Source: Metopolophium dirhodum (lineage: Eukaryota; Arthropoda; Insecta; Hemiptera; Aphididae). From it: DNA of 64,000 bases. A program made the translations under genes and the position numbers. Where the stretch lies: the NCBI RefSeq assembly GCF_019925205.1, contig NC_083566.1, positions 10,230,001-10,294,000 of the forward strand, read 5' to 3'. This document shows, one piece after another, positions 1 through 13,200 of this stretch; position 1 is the stretch's first letter, and every line of letters starts with the position of its first letter. The notes under the pieces are model-generated. The model was not told the DNA's origin. It was given only the letters and a program-made list of their open reading frames with translations, and ran no database searches.

Positions 1-490
1 CGCTTTTTAGACTGACAGTAGCTCTTTGAGTCCCCATGAAGGATTGTCGGATGCTTTTAACTTTGACGGACTGGTCTTCCGAGGGTAAGGCAAGCGCCTT
101 TTGGATGCATATTTTCTGCCTCAGTGTCTGTTGTTACCTAGTGCAGTGTCTGTTGTTACCTAGTCCAGATCCTGCATTTCCATGTCCTGAACTTCACAAG
201 CCCACGTAGAGCAAGGCCGAAGGTTAGATCTCAGCACCTCTTCTAGAGCTGCTTTGTGTCTTTGGAATTTAATTTAATTAGGATTTCTCCATTTCGGCTT
301 TCGGCAATAGCGGACACCTGGGCTACAATCGTCTCTATGTATACGTCTTTTTTTAATGTCGTGAGTATGTTGGTAAAGGATTCGCCGTTCTACAGCTTCA
401 CTGCGATTGCATCTGAGAGTGGAGCTATTGCAGCCTGTTGGTACGTGTTATTGTCTTGTCTGTTGCGCGTAGTTGGGTTCGGTTTGGGTA
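1..490 (-). pseudogene. Possible decayed non-LTR retrotransposon ORF1 (gag-like) remnant
   Basis: This stretch is less AT-rich than the DNA to its right. On the minus strand it reads as protein-like segments broken by stops and frameshifts. One segment contains IETIVAQVSAIAESRNGEIL, followed in another frame by LEEVLRSNLRP. The 'R-x-G-(E/D)-(I/L)-L-(I/V)-x-L' pattern resembles the gag-like ORF1 of Jockey/R1/I-type LINEs. A 22-base unit (CAGTGTCTGTTGTTACCTAG) is directly duplicated at about 121-164. There is no intact ORF, no reverse transcriptase and no zinc knuckle in view, and the element may continue left of the window. Family assignment is tentative. Confidence 0.35.
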
Positions 491-1168
491 GGTAAACTTT
501 TGTCAGTTAGCTGCTGTAATACACGGATGCTACATATTGTGCTTTCGATATTTAAATTGTTATCTCAGTTTTTCTGACGTATTTTATATAAATGACCTTG
601 GTTTGCATTCCTATCACAGCCTTATGCTAAAATTATAATTTATATATATGTATTTTTTTTTCTCATTAGGTTAAAAAAACAATTAAAAACCCGAATATTT
701 ACATTTTTCTAGTCATTTTGATCGTACAAATCAATAAAATTAACTACTTTGAATTGCTCATTGTGGAGACTACCCCAAATTTATTCTCCAGCTTAATCGA
801 ATATTATACTAAAAAATCGAATTAAGACAAACCAATTTTTTTTTTTTGTTAGTTTGATATTTGATATATCTTAAATAGTCTACTGTATAAAAAAAAATGA
901 AATAACCACCATAATTCAGACTACAAAGCGATTTCGCCTGCAATAAATTGTCATCACACACATGTATATGAATACGAAATCGATTAATGGAGGTATGCTG
1001 TATGAAGTTTTTAAAGAAACTTGAAACATGTATGCCCAGCAGGCAGTAAATACGTACCTATTTTGGTTTACCTATTGGTACTATTGTACTAACTTAAATT
1101 GTGTACCTAGTATCCACTACATTCATATAAGTTGTAACAAAATAAAAATAATAATTTTTTTTTTTTAG

Positions 1169-1280
1169 GGCGTCGAATTACCACGATGCCGTCTATGCAA
1201 ATGTTTGGACGTAGATGGCTTGCCGGTACAGACGACTTGGTGTTCCCGGGATTATTGGAACTTTTAATGCGGGGAATATG
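1169..1280 (+). CDS. DAGLB: DAGLB exon 1 (first coding exon)
   Basis: A T-rich tract ends in AG at 1167-1168, then 17 untranslated bases precede the ATG at 1186. Thirty-one codons plus TG end at the donor GTGAGT (1281). The missing base is the G at 15039, restoring Trp32. The acceptor before the ATG means at least one non-coding exon lies further upstream, possibly left of the window. The exon is under 40 codons and easy to miss. Without it the protein would lack the conserved cytoplasmic N-terminus. Confidence 0.88.
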
Positions 1281-4200
1281 GTGAGTTATTATATCTATGT
1301 TTTTATCTGAATAGAAAATAACAGTTAATTATAATAAACTTTTTATCAATTTTTTAAGTTTAATATTTAAATACTATTAATCATTAAAAAAACTTTTTTG
1401 GAGTTTTCGTAATAAATACACAATGTAACATTATTGGAGTTGTTAACTAAAAAAAGGATTGATTTTTGAAATAATTGACACTTGATTCTGTCATATCTAA
1501 TAAAGGTATGTAAGATTTAAAAATGAATATTTATCTGGTGAGAAAACCCCAATTAAAAATGGTATCATTATTTGAACTATTGCCACTCACCCAATCATTA
1601 ATGACGTCGCTTCGCTTCGATAATTATTGTCGGTATCAGAAACTAAGCGAATAACCACGTATACAATTTGACAGATTCTAAACATACATTATTTGAACTT
1701 AAAAAAACCGTCGGTCACTCGTGTGGAAATGCGTTACCTCGGAACCTTCTATACTTTATATGGAATAAATACGAAATATATGATTTATGAGTTATTATAA
1801 AATATTTAAGTAGTACCTACCTATGTGGTGCTGAAGTAATTAAAAACTACCATAGTATATAATATGACATAATATATATGACAATCGAAATAAATATATA
1901 CGAATCGGTCTATAATGATATGATGGGTATTTCAATACGGTCTACGATCATATAAAAAATGAATTTTTACGCAAGCATATAGCCACAAATGCCTACCAAT
2001 GACTCTTATTTCAACATTATAATTTATAAGTAATAACTAATAAGTACTATTAAACAATTATCTACTCACGTAATCAGATAAAAAAGTAGGTAAGTGGATA
2101 TCACTCTGCTGTACAGTAGGTTACAATGAGTCACTGTAATGAGGGTATTATATTTTTATTCAATGATATAATATTATTGTATACGAAAAACGATTCTGAG
2201 CGGAGATGGTTTGCAAGTCAAGGATATTATGTATTATATTTATATTGTTATTAATTATTATTAATACGGTAGCCGGCAAGTTGAATTAAAATTATATACC
2301 TAATTAGAACTTTAAAAGCTTTTTAAAAAAAATGTGTTGCTGTTGTAATATTGCCTGTATTATACATTTTCACGCTTTTTGACCCAACGAATAATATTTT
2401 ATTTATATTTATAGAAAAAAAACTAAATAAATTTATAATGTATTATAATCTATAGTTAAGCGAGTAAAAATATTTTGAAAATGTTACCAAGTGTAAGATG
2501 ATAATTTAAACATATTTTGTAAATTTCAAGTGTACGGTTATTTTTTTTTTAATTACAACAAAATAAGAAAATTACTACATGAGAAATCGAGTGGATCTCC
2601 AATAATGTACAAATTTGGACTTCAAACGCTCATAAAAATTTAATTTGACTTTCTTGTAGACATTTTTTTTTTTTGATAAAGCCATAAAGGTAGACAAATT
2701 TTTGAGGAATCTTGTATTACATTTTCAAATTTTAGGTCTTAGAAACATTTTTATGAATTCTCAACTCAAAATAATTTGCTAATATATGTGATTTTTAACT
2801 TCATGAGCGCGCTCATAAATACTATTGTGGATTTACGTTCAACTTTTTTAGATTCTGAGTGGAACGATGAATGTATAAATTTTACAATGATGTGTGTTTT
2901 TTTTTTTTTATTATTATTTTTGTGTCTGTCATCACCTTTTAGGACAGTAAAAGTGCTTGGATTTTCTTCAACAGTAACTTTTCTGATAGAAAAGTGAATG
3001 TAGTTGGTACTTTGGGGGGTCAAATTTCCCAGTAGTTTTCAAAAGCGACATGAAAAAGAAAGGAAAACCGGGAATTTTTACGCAAAATCTGTTTTCGAGA
3101 AAATCGATTTTGGTTTTTGGTGTAACTTTAAAACAAATGACCGTGTTGACTGAATGTTTATAATTGCATTTCCTATTCACCATAACATTTTCCAAATATT
3201 TTGACTTATTTTGAGCTGTTTACGGACATTGTCAATTTCCATTTTTTTTAGTTTTTTTTTCTATAAATATCAATTAAATTTTATCTGTTGAGTAAAAAAG
3301 CTTGAAAATTTAATAGAAGGCTCCTAGGTTATTGTTTCAAAGGCAGATGAAAAAAATTAAAAATCCTTAGTCACAGTTTTTATTTATAAGCATTTAAAGT
3401 TCAAATTTTGACAAAATACGAAAAAATCACGAAAATTAGCAAATTATTTTGAGTTGAGAATTCATAAAAATTTTTCTTTTTAAATCTAAGATTTGAAAAT
3501 GTAATACAAGATTATCCATAAGTTTGTTTACCTTTATCAAAGAAAAAAAATGTCTACAAGAGAGTCAAATTAAATTTTTATGAGCGTTTGAAATTCATAT
3601 TTTTACAACATTTTATATTCACTCGATTTCTCATGTTACGATTTTTTATTTTGTTGTAATTAAAAAACGTATGACTGTAGATACTTCAAAATTTAACTGA
3701 ATGTTGATATTAGCATTTTCTATACACGATAAAATTTTAAAAATAATCTCACTCTTTTTGAGCTGTTTAAGGACATTGTTAGTTTTCAATTTTTTTAGTT
3801 TTTTTTTTCTATAAATATCAATAAAATTTTTTTTGTTGGGTAAAAAAGCGTGAAAATTTAATATAAGGCTCCTGATATATCGTTCTAATAGCAGTTGAAA
3901 AATATTAAAAATACATTGGCACAATTTTTTTTTTATAAACATTTAAAGTTCAAATTTTGTCAACATTTATCAAATTTATAATTTATTAATTATTTTGTAG
4001 GTAGTTAAAAATGTATAAAATGTTTAACTTTTATGGCTAAGAATTGAAAATTTAAAACAAGGCTCCACGTAAATAGGTTATATATAAATTACTTTATTCA
4101 CAATAATATCATCAAATAAACTTTTATACTTGGTAATAGCATAGGCTGACTGACCGTTTTCGCTCAGAATCGTTTTTCTTATACAATGATATATATCATT

Positions 4201-7200
4201 GAATTCAAATTTAACACCATCCATACAGTGACCCACTTGTAACCTACTGTACAGCAGGGCGACATCCACTAACCCCTTTTTTTTTAATTTCCACTAACAA
4301 CAAAACAAAATTTAATTGGAATCACCAGTAAACATTTTTTTTTGATAAAGGTAAACAAACTTATAAGTTGTGAGGAATCTTCAAATCTTGTATTCCGGGG
4401 TGAGCAAAATACGAGTACTCTTGAAATTGTATTTAAACACTAAATACTAAATATATCAGTTTTCCTCAAATAATTATTCACATTTATATCATCAAATATA
4501 CAAGATACAAAATACTTTAGAATAACACCCAGTAAATACCAAATACTATAGATACAACTGTATTTGAAATACTGCCTAGTGCCTACCCTAAAAATTTTTT
4601 ATGAATTTTTAATTCAAAATAATTTGCAAATGTTCGTGGTTTTTCGTATTTTGTCAAATTTGAACAAATTTGAACAAAAAAAAAAAATTGTGACTGTATT
4701 TTTAGTATTTTTCAACTGCCATTGTAACAATATATATTTTATGGACATTTATAAAAAACAAAACTAAAAAAATTGGAAACTGAAAATGTCTGTAAACAGC
4801 TTAAAACAAATCAACATTTTTATTCTGTATAAAAAATGCTAGGTAATATAAACAACCAGTAAAAATGTCATGTATCTGAGGTCATTTGTTTTAGAGTTAC
4901 ACCAAAAACCAAAATTGATGTTGGGTAAAAATTCCAGTTTTTCTTAATTTTTTTTGTTTTTTGTTTTCCTAGCGCTTTTGGAAACTACTGGACATTTTAA
5001 ACTTTGATCTTCTGAATGCAAAAACTAGATTCACTTTTCCATCGAATAAGATATGGAAGTTAAAAATTGAAGCTATACTTCAACTACTTATCGTGTACTT
5101 ACACAAAAAAAACACACATCATTGTAAAATTAATATATTCATTGCTCCGCTCAGAGTCTAAAACGGTCAAATGTCTGGTCAAAGGTGTCTAACGTTTAAT
5201 GAATCAGAACCAAAAAATAAAATCTACATGACTGTATTATAGTGTTCTATATGACTGGCTCTTTATTAGGTATTACTATTATTATTTAAATTATTTCCCT
5301 AAGTCAATAGGTTTTATGCGCTTGTCACGTAACAAAATAAGTAGTTTATAAACTAGTTTCGTAACAATAGCACATAAAATCTATATGGACTTAGAGAAAT
5401 ATTTAAAATAATTTACGACTTGTGTTATTTCCATGGATGTATATTATATTATATACTCATGTTTTCGTGATATAATGTATAAAAGCGGCATTTATTACGT
5501 TATATATTAACGGAATACTATACAACATACTTATGTAAATACGCGATTGTTAGGTACAAATAAATTAATCAGCACATGTGATTTTTATTGCACTATTGTG
5601 AAAATTAATTAAAAAATGTTACCCTTATAACTATAATACTATATTTATAATATTGCCTATATATTTAACATCATTACTGACTACGTCTTATCCGCCGGAA
5701 ACTATACAAATGTTTCAAGGTGGCCATCTAATTTGTACTTTTGATAATACGCCTCTAGGTTGATGTATATCACTATTTAATAATATATATGTAGGTATAA
5801 GAAATGTTAGTATGTTACCAGCGTAATTGTATCTAATTTTGATGTCAATCGTATATACTTATACATGTGTAATGTGTATACCTATTATATTATGTATCCA
5901 TAATGCCCGTAATAACAAACTGTACTTATTATAATGTCCACAATAATGTTTTTTTTTTTACCAACATCATGCATGTAAGAGTATAACATGTACTATCCTT
6001 GTCCTTATGATGTCTGACCAAATATTTATTACGAAGTAGGTGCATAATAACAACAACGATCACTCTCGTGCCTTATAGAATTTCTATATTAACCTCAAAG
6101 AAATATTACTTATAGCCTATAGAGTATAGAGTATAGGTAGATATATTTATGGTATAGTACATAGTTCCCCATATTATATTCTGAACAATACCCTCATAAC
6201 AGAAAGCCAATATTTCCAACATCCTGCCTGAATCCCTCAATCAGTGTAATGTCGAATTATACAAACTTAATTCATTAAAATATCGCACCTACTCAAAGTT
6301 AACTGTATTGGTACGTGTTGTAAATTAAAACTTAATAGTCATAGATTCCGCAAGTATTATCGAAGTGTAAAAAAAGTGTAATTTTTTAAACATTGTGCAC
6401 TTTTTTTGAAAATAAATAATAGGTAATCGTTATACATTTAAGTGAAACAGTAATACCTAATAATATCTGGAGATTTTAATTCAATTTTTATTTTTCAATA
6501 CCTACCGTATTAGTAAACCGTTATTATTACGTTATTATTACGTTATTAATTTGTTCAGAAAAATTAATATGTTTCATAGTTTATACCGGTAAATTATATA
6601 TTTCCATAGTAATTTTTTTTAAAACTTTCAAGAATAAAATTTAATTAAGAACTACATGAGGAGAAGTAGAGCACTGGGTCGGTTGTCTTAAATTTGACAG
6701 TAACCAATAATAAATTATTCTATTTAACAAACTATTTTAATTTCTGAAAAAAAAATAAGTCTATATTTGTCTAAAAGCGCTCAACTATATATTTTCTTAG
6801 ACATTTTTTAAAAATGTTCTTTAAAACTATTAGGAAATCCGAAATTTTAACAAGGTCACTTTTTAAAAAGTTCTATATAGATCTATAATAGGTACATCAT
6901 GATTCAAGACTCATGAGTATATAATAATGCAGTTTTTCAAATTTTGTATGACTTCAAACTCTCTTTTCTATGAAAACTTTTCCTAAAATCATCCCAACCA
7001 TATATTATTGTCACACAAAATTGTACATATTAATATATTAAACATAAATACAATTGCGGAACTCTTGCTTTTATAATACATAGGTAGGTATAATTGTCAA
7101 TTTTGTTATTGGCCATAAAATGAAAACCATAGTATAGTATAGTAGTATACACATGCAGAGAAAAAATACATTTTTTATGTCTAAAGTATGTTCAGTCTAA

Positions 7201-10200
7201 ATTCAAGGTCAGAAATTACTGACATTTTATTGTTTTTGCATTGGAAAATGTATGAAATATGCTTACGTAAATATTCACGTAAAATATTTCTGTTTAATAA
7301 TTCCCCTCCCTAATTTGTACTTAACTATTTTTAAATGAACGTTAAGATTTCAGATATTACATAATTGAAACAATTTTAAAATAATTATATTATATGCAAA
7401 GTTATATAATATGCTTAATGCGTTATATTAGATTTTATTCAAATAGCTACAAGAAATAGGTATAGTACGAGAATAAATTAATTTTTCATTCGTTCATTAA
7501 ATAAAATATAAATTGGTATAAATCAATGAATATGAACATAAATGAAAATCCAGTATCCTACTCTTTTCGTAATAATTTATTATTAATCAAGTTCACGAGC
7601 AGCAAAATTACATAAGTAATAAATTAATGCAATATTATTAAGCATTTAAAAATATTTAACTATTTTGTCAAACTAATTTAAAATTTAGTATATATTTTAT
7701 ACTAATAATTAGTCACTATAAGAAAATAAACAATATTGTATGTAATTGAAAATTTGAAACTATGAAATTAAAAATCTATAGGCAATACGCTTCAGCCACT
7801 AAACACAATAGCTTTTATATTATTTCCTTTACTTGTACGTGAATATATTTTTATTATTTTGGTTGATTAATTTGACGAACTTGTTTTCAAAAACAAAATG
7901 TTATAATTGAACTATAACTTGAAAAAATAATATAAATTATAATGTATTAATTATTCATGTTAAATTGTCCTTGGCCACATTTAATTTTTAATGATACAAT
8001 AATGTATCATTTTGTCTTACTTATAAGTTATAATAATTTTATTATTCATTAGTCATTACATTATGAAGGTTAGGTTCACTGCAGTGGCATACGCAGAATT
8101 CGTTAAGGGGTGGGGGTTACCCTTTCAGTACGCCACTGGTTTACTATCATAACTAAATAACTACTATATACTTAGTGTGTTCATTTGTTTGGCCTTTTTT
8201 CATATAGTTCAACCCTATGTATATTTAATATTTATTATTTATATAATTTCTAGACTATTTGAACAAACAGTTATGACAGTGAAATTATGTAATTATATCT
8301 ACTATTCAAATGTATAATATATAGAACGTACAAGTATCTAAATTTGTTGAAATTAATTAGTTAAATGTTTTATTAAGGAGATAGTATGAAACCATACTTA
8401 ACATTAGTATGTATATAATATATTAGTGAAATGGCGTATCCTAACTGTGTATAATTTATTTAATATCATTTCTAAATTTCTAATGACTTTAGTTTAAATA
8501 AACAGTGCCTATGCTATATAGTTTATACTCTATAATATACTCCTATTGTATCTTCTATATAACACAAATGTAATTTTAAGCTATGAATTCCTGACAAGTT
8601 TGTCTATCTAGAAGGAAAATCATGGTTGCTCTTAGGGAGAGGAGGCTTTCAGAGCCCATGCCCAGGGCCTCGCCTTAGAAGTCAAACTTTTTTTGAATTA
8701 TGAATTACAGAAAAAGTAATTTTATATAGTATAATATAGTATAATTTATATTGTTATTCAATTTAAGATTGAAATGCATATAAAAAAATCTTGACTATGT
8801 ATTTTAAATATTTTTAAACTGATATTGTAACACTGTGTATTACTCTGTGAATTACATTTTCAAGGTATTTAACCCAACGAATAACATTTTATTGATATTT
8901 ATAGAAAGAAAACTGAACAAATTGAAATTAAAAATGTCCGTAAACAAACTCAAAATGAGTTTTTGAAAATATTATGAAGTATAGAAAATGATAAAATAAA
9001 CATAATATGATGGTGTATATTTCAAGTATATAATATACGGTTATTCATTTTTGAATTGCAACAAAATAAGAAAATCGAGTGAATATCCAATGTTGTGAAA
9101 ATTTGAACTTCAAATGCTAATAAAAATTTAATTTGACTTTCCGGTTGGCCTTTTTTTTATTAAGTAGACAAACTTTCGAGTTATGAGGAATCGTATATTA
9201 AATTTTCAAATCTTAAATAAAAATATATTTTTTTTTTTTTATGAATTTACAACTCAAAATAATTTGCAAATATTTGTGATTTCTAACTCCAGACGCTCAT
9301 AAATACTATTGTGGATTTAAGCTCAACTTTTTTTTTAATTTCCACTTACAACAACTTACATGGAACATTGTATTACATTTTCAAGTTGTTTGACTTTTTT
9401 TTAAAATTTTTTTATCGACATTAAAGTAATAATAATAATTGAAAATATCATATTCCTATGTACCTAGCTCAACATGAGTTAAAATATTTTGAAAATGTTA
9501 TGGTCCATACTCTATATAAAATACTTATACAAACATTGAATGAAAATTGGATGTATCTATATACATTTTTTTATAGTTAAACCAAAATTTAGACCAGATT
9601 TAGTTGAAAACCAATTTTACGTAAAAATTCCAGTTTTTTTTTATTTATTTTTTTTCTTTTGGAAACTACTGGGAATTCAAACCTCCCCATTGCACATACT
9701 AAATTCACTTTTCCACCGGAAAAGATACGGAAGTTAAAAATCAAAGCATTATTTCGACTACTTATTTTTAGGGATTAGCTGATACCACATTTACCGATAT
9801 TACGATATAAGCTACCGATAACCAATATATTTAAAAACCAACATTTTCGGCATAAGCCATGAATCGATATTAAAAGATAACCGATACTACCAACCGATAT
9901 CAGCTAAAACCGATACCTGATACCCGATAATATAATATTTTTATAATTTTTCATTGATTTATACATTTATAAATTATAAATTTATAATTAATGCTATTAT
10001 GCTGATTGATTTGGTTTTGGTATCAGTTCAAATATCGGTTTAAAAAAAACCCGATACTGATAAATCCGATACCACCGATATCGAGTATCGGTTCTATATA
10101 GTATCGGCCTATCCCTACTTATTGTGAATACAGACACAAACAATTTGAACCTAAAATTATAATTATAATAAAAAGTTTTATTTATATTTAAGTATTTAGG

Positions 10201-13200
10201 TATAGGGTGAAGATTAGGAGGGCCTCGCAATGATATTTTGCCACAGGCCTAGTCAATCCTAAGAGCAGCTCTGGGTCAAATAATCATTGGAATTTAATTT
10301 GAAAATCCACGCGTTCGTCCCTATAAATAAAATCAATTCAAATTGTTAAGGAGGATAATACGTTTTTACTTAAGATTCCGACTTGATAGAATGGTATTCA
10401 TTATTGATGATTATCAAAATATAATCAAATCAATTTATATTACCAATATACAGGTAGAAGAAAGATGTATATCAGCGTGACTACAAAAAAAAAAATAGAT
10501 GTGAATACTTATAAACATTTTTTTTTTTATTATTAAAATATATGTGACATTAAGGTTGACATACCTATTTAAATATTAAAATCTAAATTAAATCCACGAG
10601 ACATGAGACACGCGAATATGCGATATTATCATAGTTATGTTTAATTAATGTTTAAGAGGTCACACCCGCATGTGCTGTGTCCATCTTACACACGTATACG
10701 ACATAGACAAAATGCGTTTACAGTGTCTGAGTAGAACTCGCTGAATTTTGGTTCTTGAGTAAAAATATCTATTATAAAATTGAATTGTGACAATATTTCA
10801 GGGGCAAGTCGTAGATTTTTTTTTTAAATTTAAATTTTGAAAAGTTAAAGGTATTTTAAACATGTTGAAATTATGTCTATTTCTAAACGATATAATGGAA
10901 AAAACGCATTGACTTGCCCTCAGAAATATTGTCACAAATCAATTTAATAATAGGTATTTTTTACTCTAGAACCAAAATACAGCGAGTTTTACTTAGACTG
11001 CGTTAACTCGTTTTGTCAATGTCGTACGTGCGTAAAACGAAGACATCACATGCGGGTGTGACGTCCTCTTAATATAATAAGAAACCTCTAGTTTATTCGA
11101 TACCATAATACACATTATTTTTATGCTAATAATAAAACTGTCCCATACCGACAATTTTTTCTGTATGCATAATACGCAATTACGCCACCTACACTCTAAT
11201 CCAAACGATCACGGTTCGGATTTTTCAGACTTGATGCTGAGATAAAAAATGAATCACGGAAATTCTCAATAGTGAGTGACTATACTCTAGTAAATATACA
11301 CGTTTCAATTTATATTTAAATTCATTGTTTTTTTGTTAAAATTACAATTTATATAATCTCAACCTCAAGGCTTGACTATAATGACGATTATATATTTTAA
11401 AATACAATATAATATTTGTTAATTATTTATTAACTCGAACATTTCTTAGTATTCATAGTCGTTGCTTAAGAATAAATATTGCTTAAGCTAATTTTGATAG
11501 TTAAAAAAATATTAAAATTGTGATAATAACTACAAGCAATGCTTAAGGTAGGTATCGACCAACCTTAATTTAAGTAATACTTTTTCTTTTCTTAAGCCAA
11601 AGTCTCGTTTATGAATCTCATTTGACTATTTGAGTCATAACTCTTAAATATACCTTAAGCAATACTTATTCTTAAGTATCGACTATGAATACGGCCCTAA
11701 GTTTCTTGTGATTTTGTTAAGACCAGATTTACCTTAAGTGACCACTAGGCTTACAAAAATCTAGCGCCCATAATTAATTTTGTTTGTTTTAACGCCGATA
11801 ACTAAGGCTTATGTACCTACCTATATTTTTTAAAACATCTAGCCAAATGTTAGTTATTTAAATCCGTTTTTTTTTTATACAATTTAACTTTCAAATATAT
11901 TACGTATATTTATTCATTTACAACTATTTTTTTTAAATGTATGCTAATAAAATTTTTAAGAAAATGTACATATACAAAATAAAATCATAATATTTATTAT
12001 TTAATATACCTACAATTTTTTTAAATATATTAAAACGCATTTATCCAATTATTAAGAAATATAATTCTTTTTGAGATTTAAAATTTGGTTTTTGTAGCTG
12101 ACACTTCACACGCCAAGTTAAACTCATAACCGATTCTTAATACAAAGAATATTGCACAAGACTTTTACTATGTGTCTGTCACTAAGATCTCCTCTTAAAA
12201 TTAAAACAGACCCATACTCATATTATCACTGTATTATTCTTGTTATCAAATCATATTTAACTGATCTCACTTTCGCTGTATGTGTTGGATCATACGTATC
12301 TTACATAGCTTTCATTCAAGCTGTGTACATTCAACGAGTAATTTTGCTCTTCTTCTTTTTATCATATACCTACTCAGAACAACCAACTTTTAGTAACCCT
12401 CTTACTGTCGCAGAATATGTAAACGGTGAGTTATATTTACATCCTATCTTATACACCTATCCAATTATTCCTGCCGAAAACTTGAATTATATCCAAACAA
12501 ACTATCCGACTCTGGTGCTCTAAATTGCGTTTTAAAGTTAGTGAAACGAAACTTTTGGTAAGCCAAAGTTAAAATAACTTTTAAAGGGGTAAAAATTACG
12601 AATTTTACCACAACCAATTATCTAGCCATTATTTTTGACAAGTGACTTACTTGAAGTTCTCATATACACATATAAGATTAATTGCTCAACAATAGATATC
12701 GCTTACATTTCACACCTACTGTTCAATTCTTAAAAACTTAGAATTAACACAAAAATAAGTTCAAGACACAAGTATGGCGTGATTTTGCCGTTAAATTTTG
12801 CCATGATATAAAATAAATTGCCTTATTTCACGTACGCTTATCGCTATTATTGTCTATTTTAATGTTGTATATAATATAATATGATATATATATTTAAATT
12901 AGATAAATAGTATCCTGTGATTCACGTTACATTGTTACAAACCTAAACCTATATTTTTTAATTATAGAAAGCATGTATCAGATATTAAAAAAAAAATACT
13001 GGAAAATATCATCAGGTAAGATGATTAAAGGAAAATCGAATAAGCGTCTACATGTTATTATAAATTATAATATAATATACAAGAAGGGAAATTTGGAAGT
13101 GTAAAAATAAAATCTTATAGTACTTCAATTGTATGTACCTATAGTGGGAAAGCAATGTGCGATAGCAGACATGGGCATTCAACCGGAAGAGACGGTAACG

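Noticed and set aside
2766..4269. Several open frames of 60-98 codons on both strands
   Set aside because: All fall inside the family A palindrome, are rich in Lys, Phe, Ile and Asn, and are not preserved between repeat copies.
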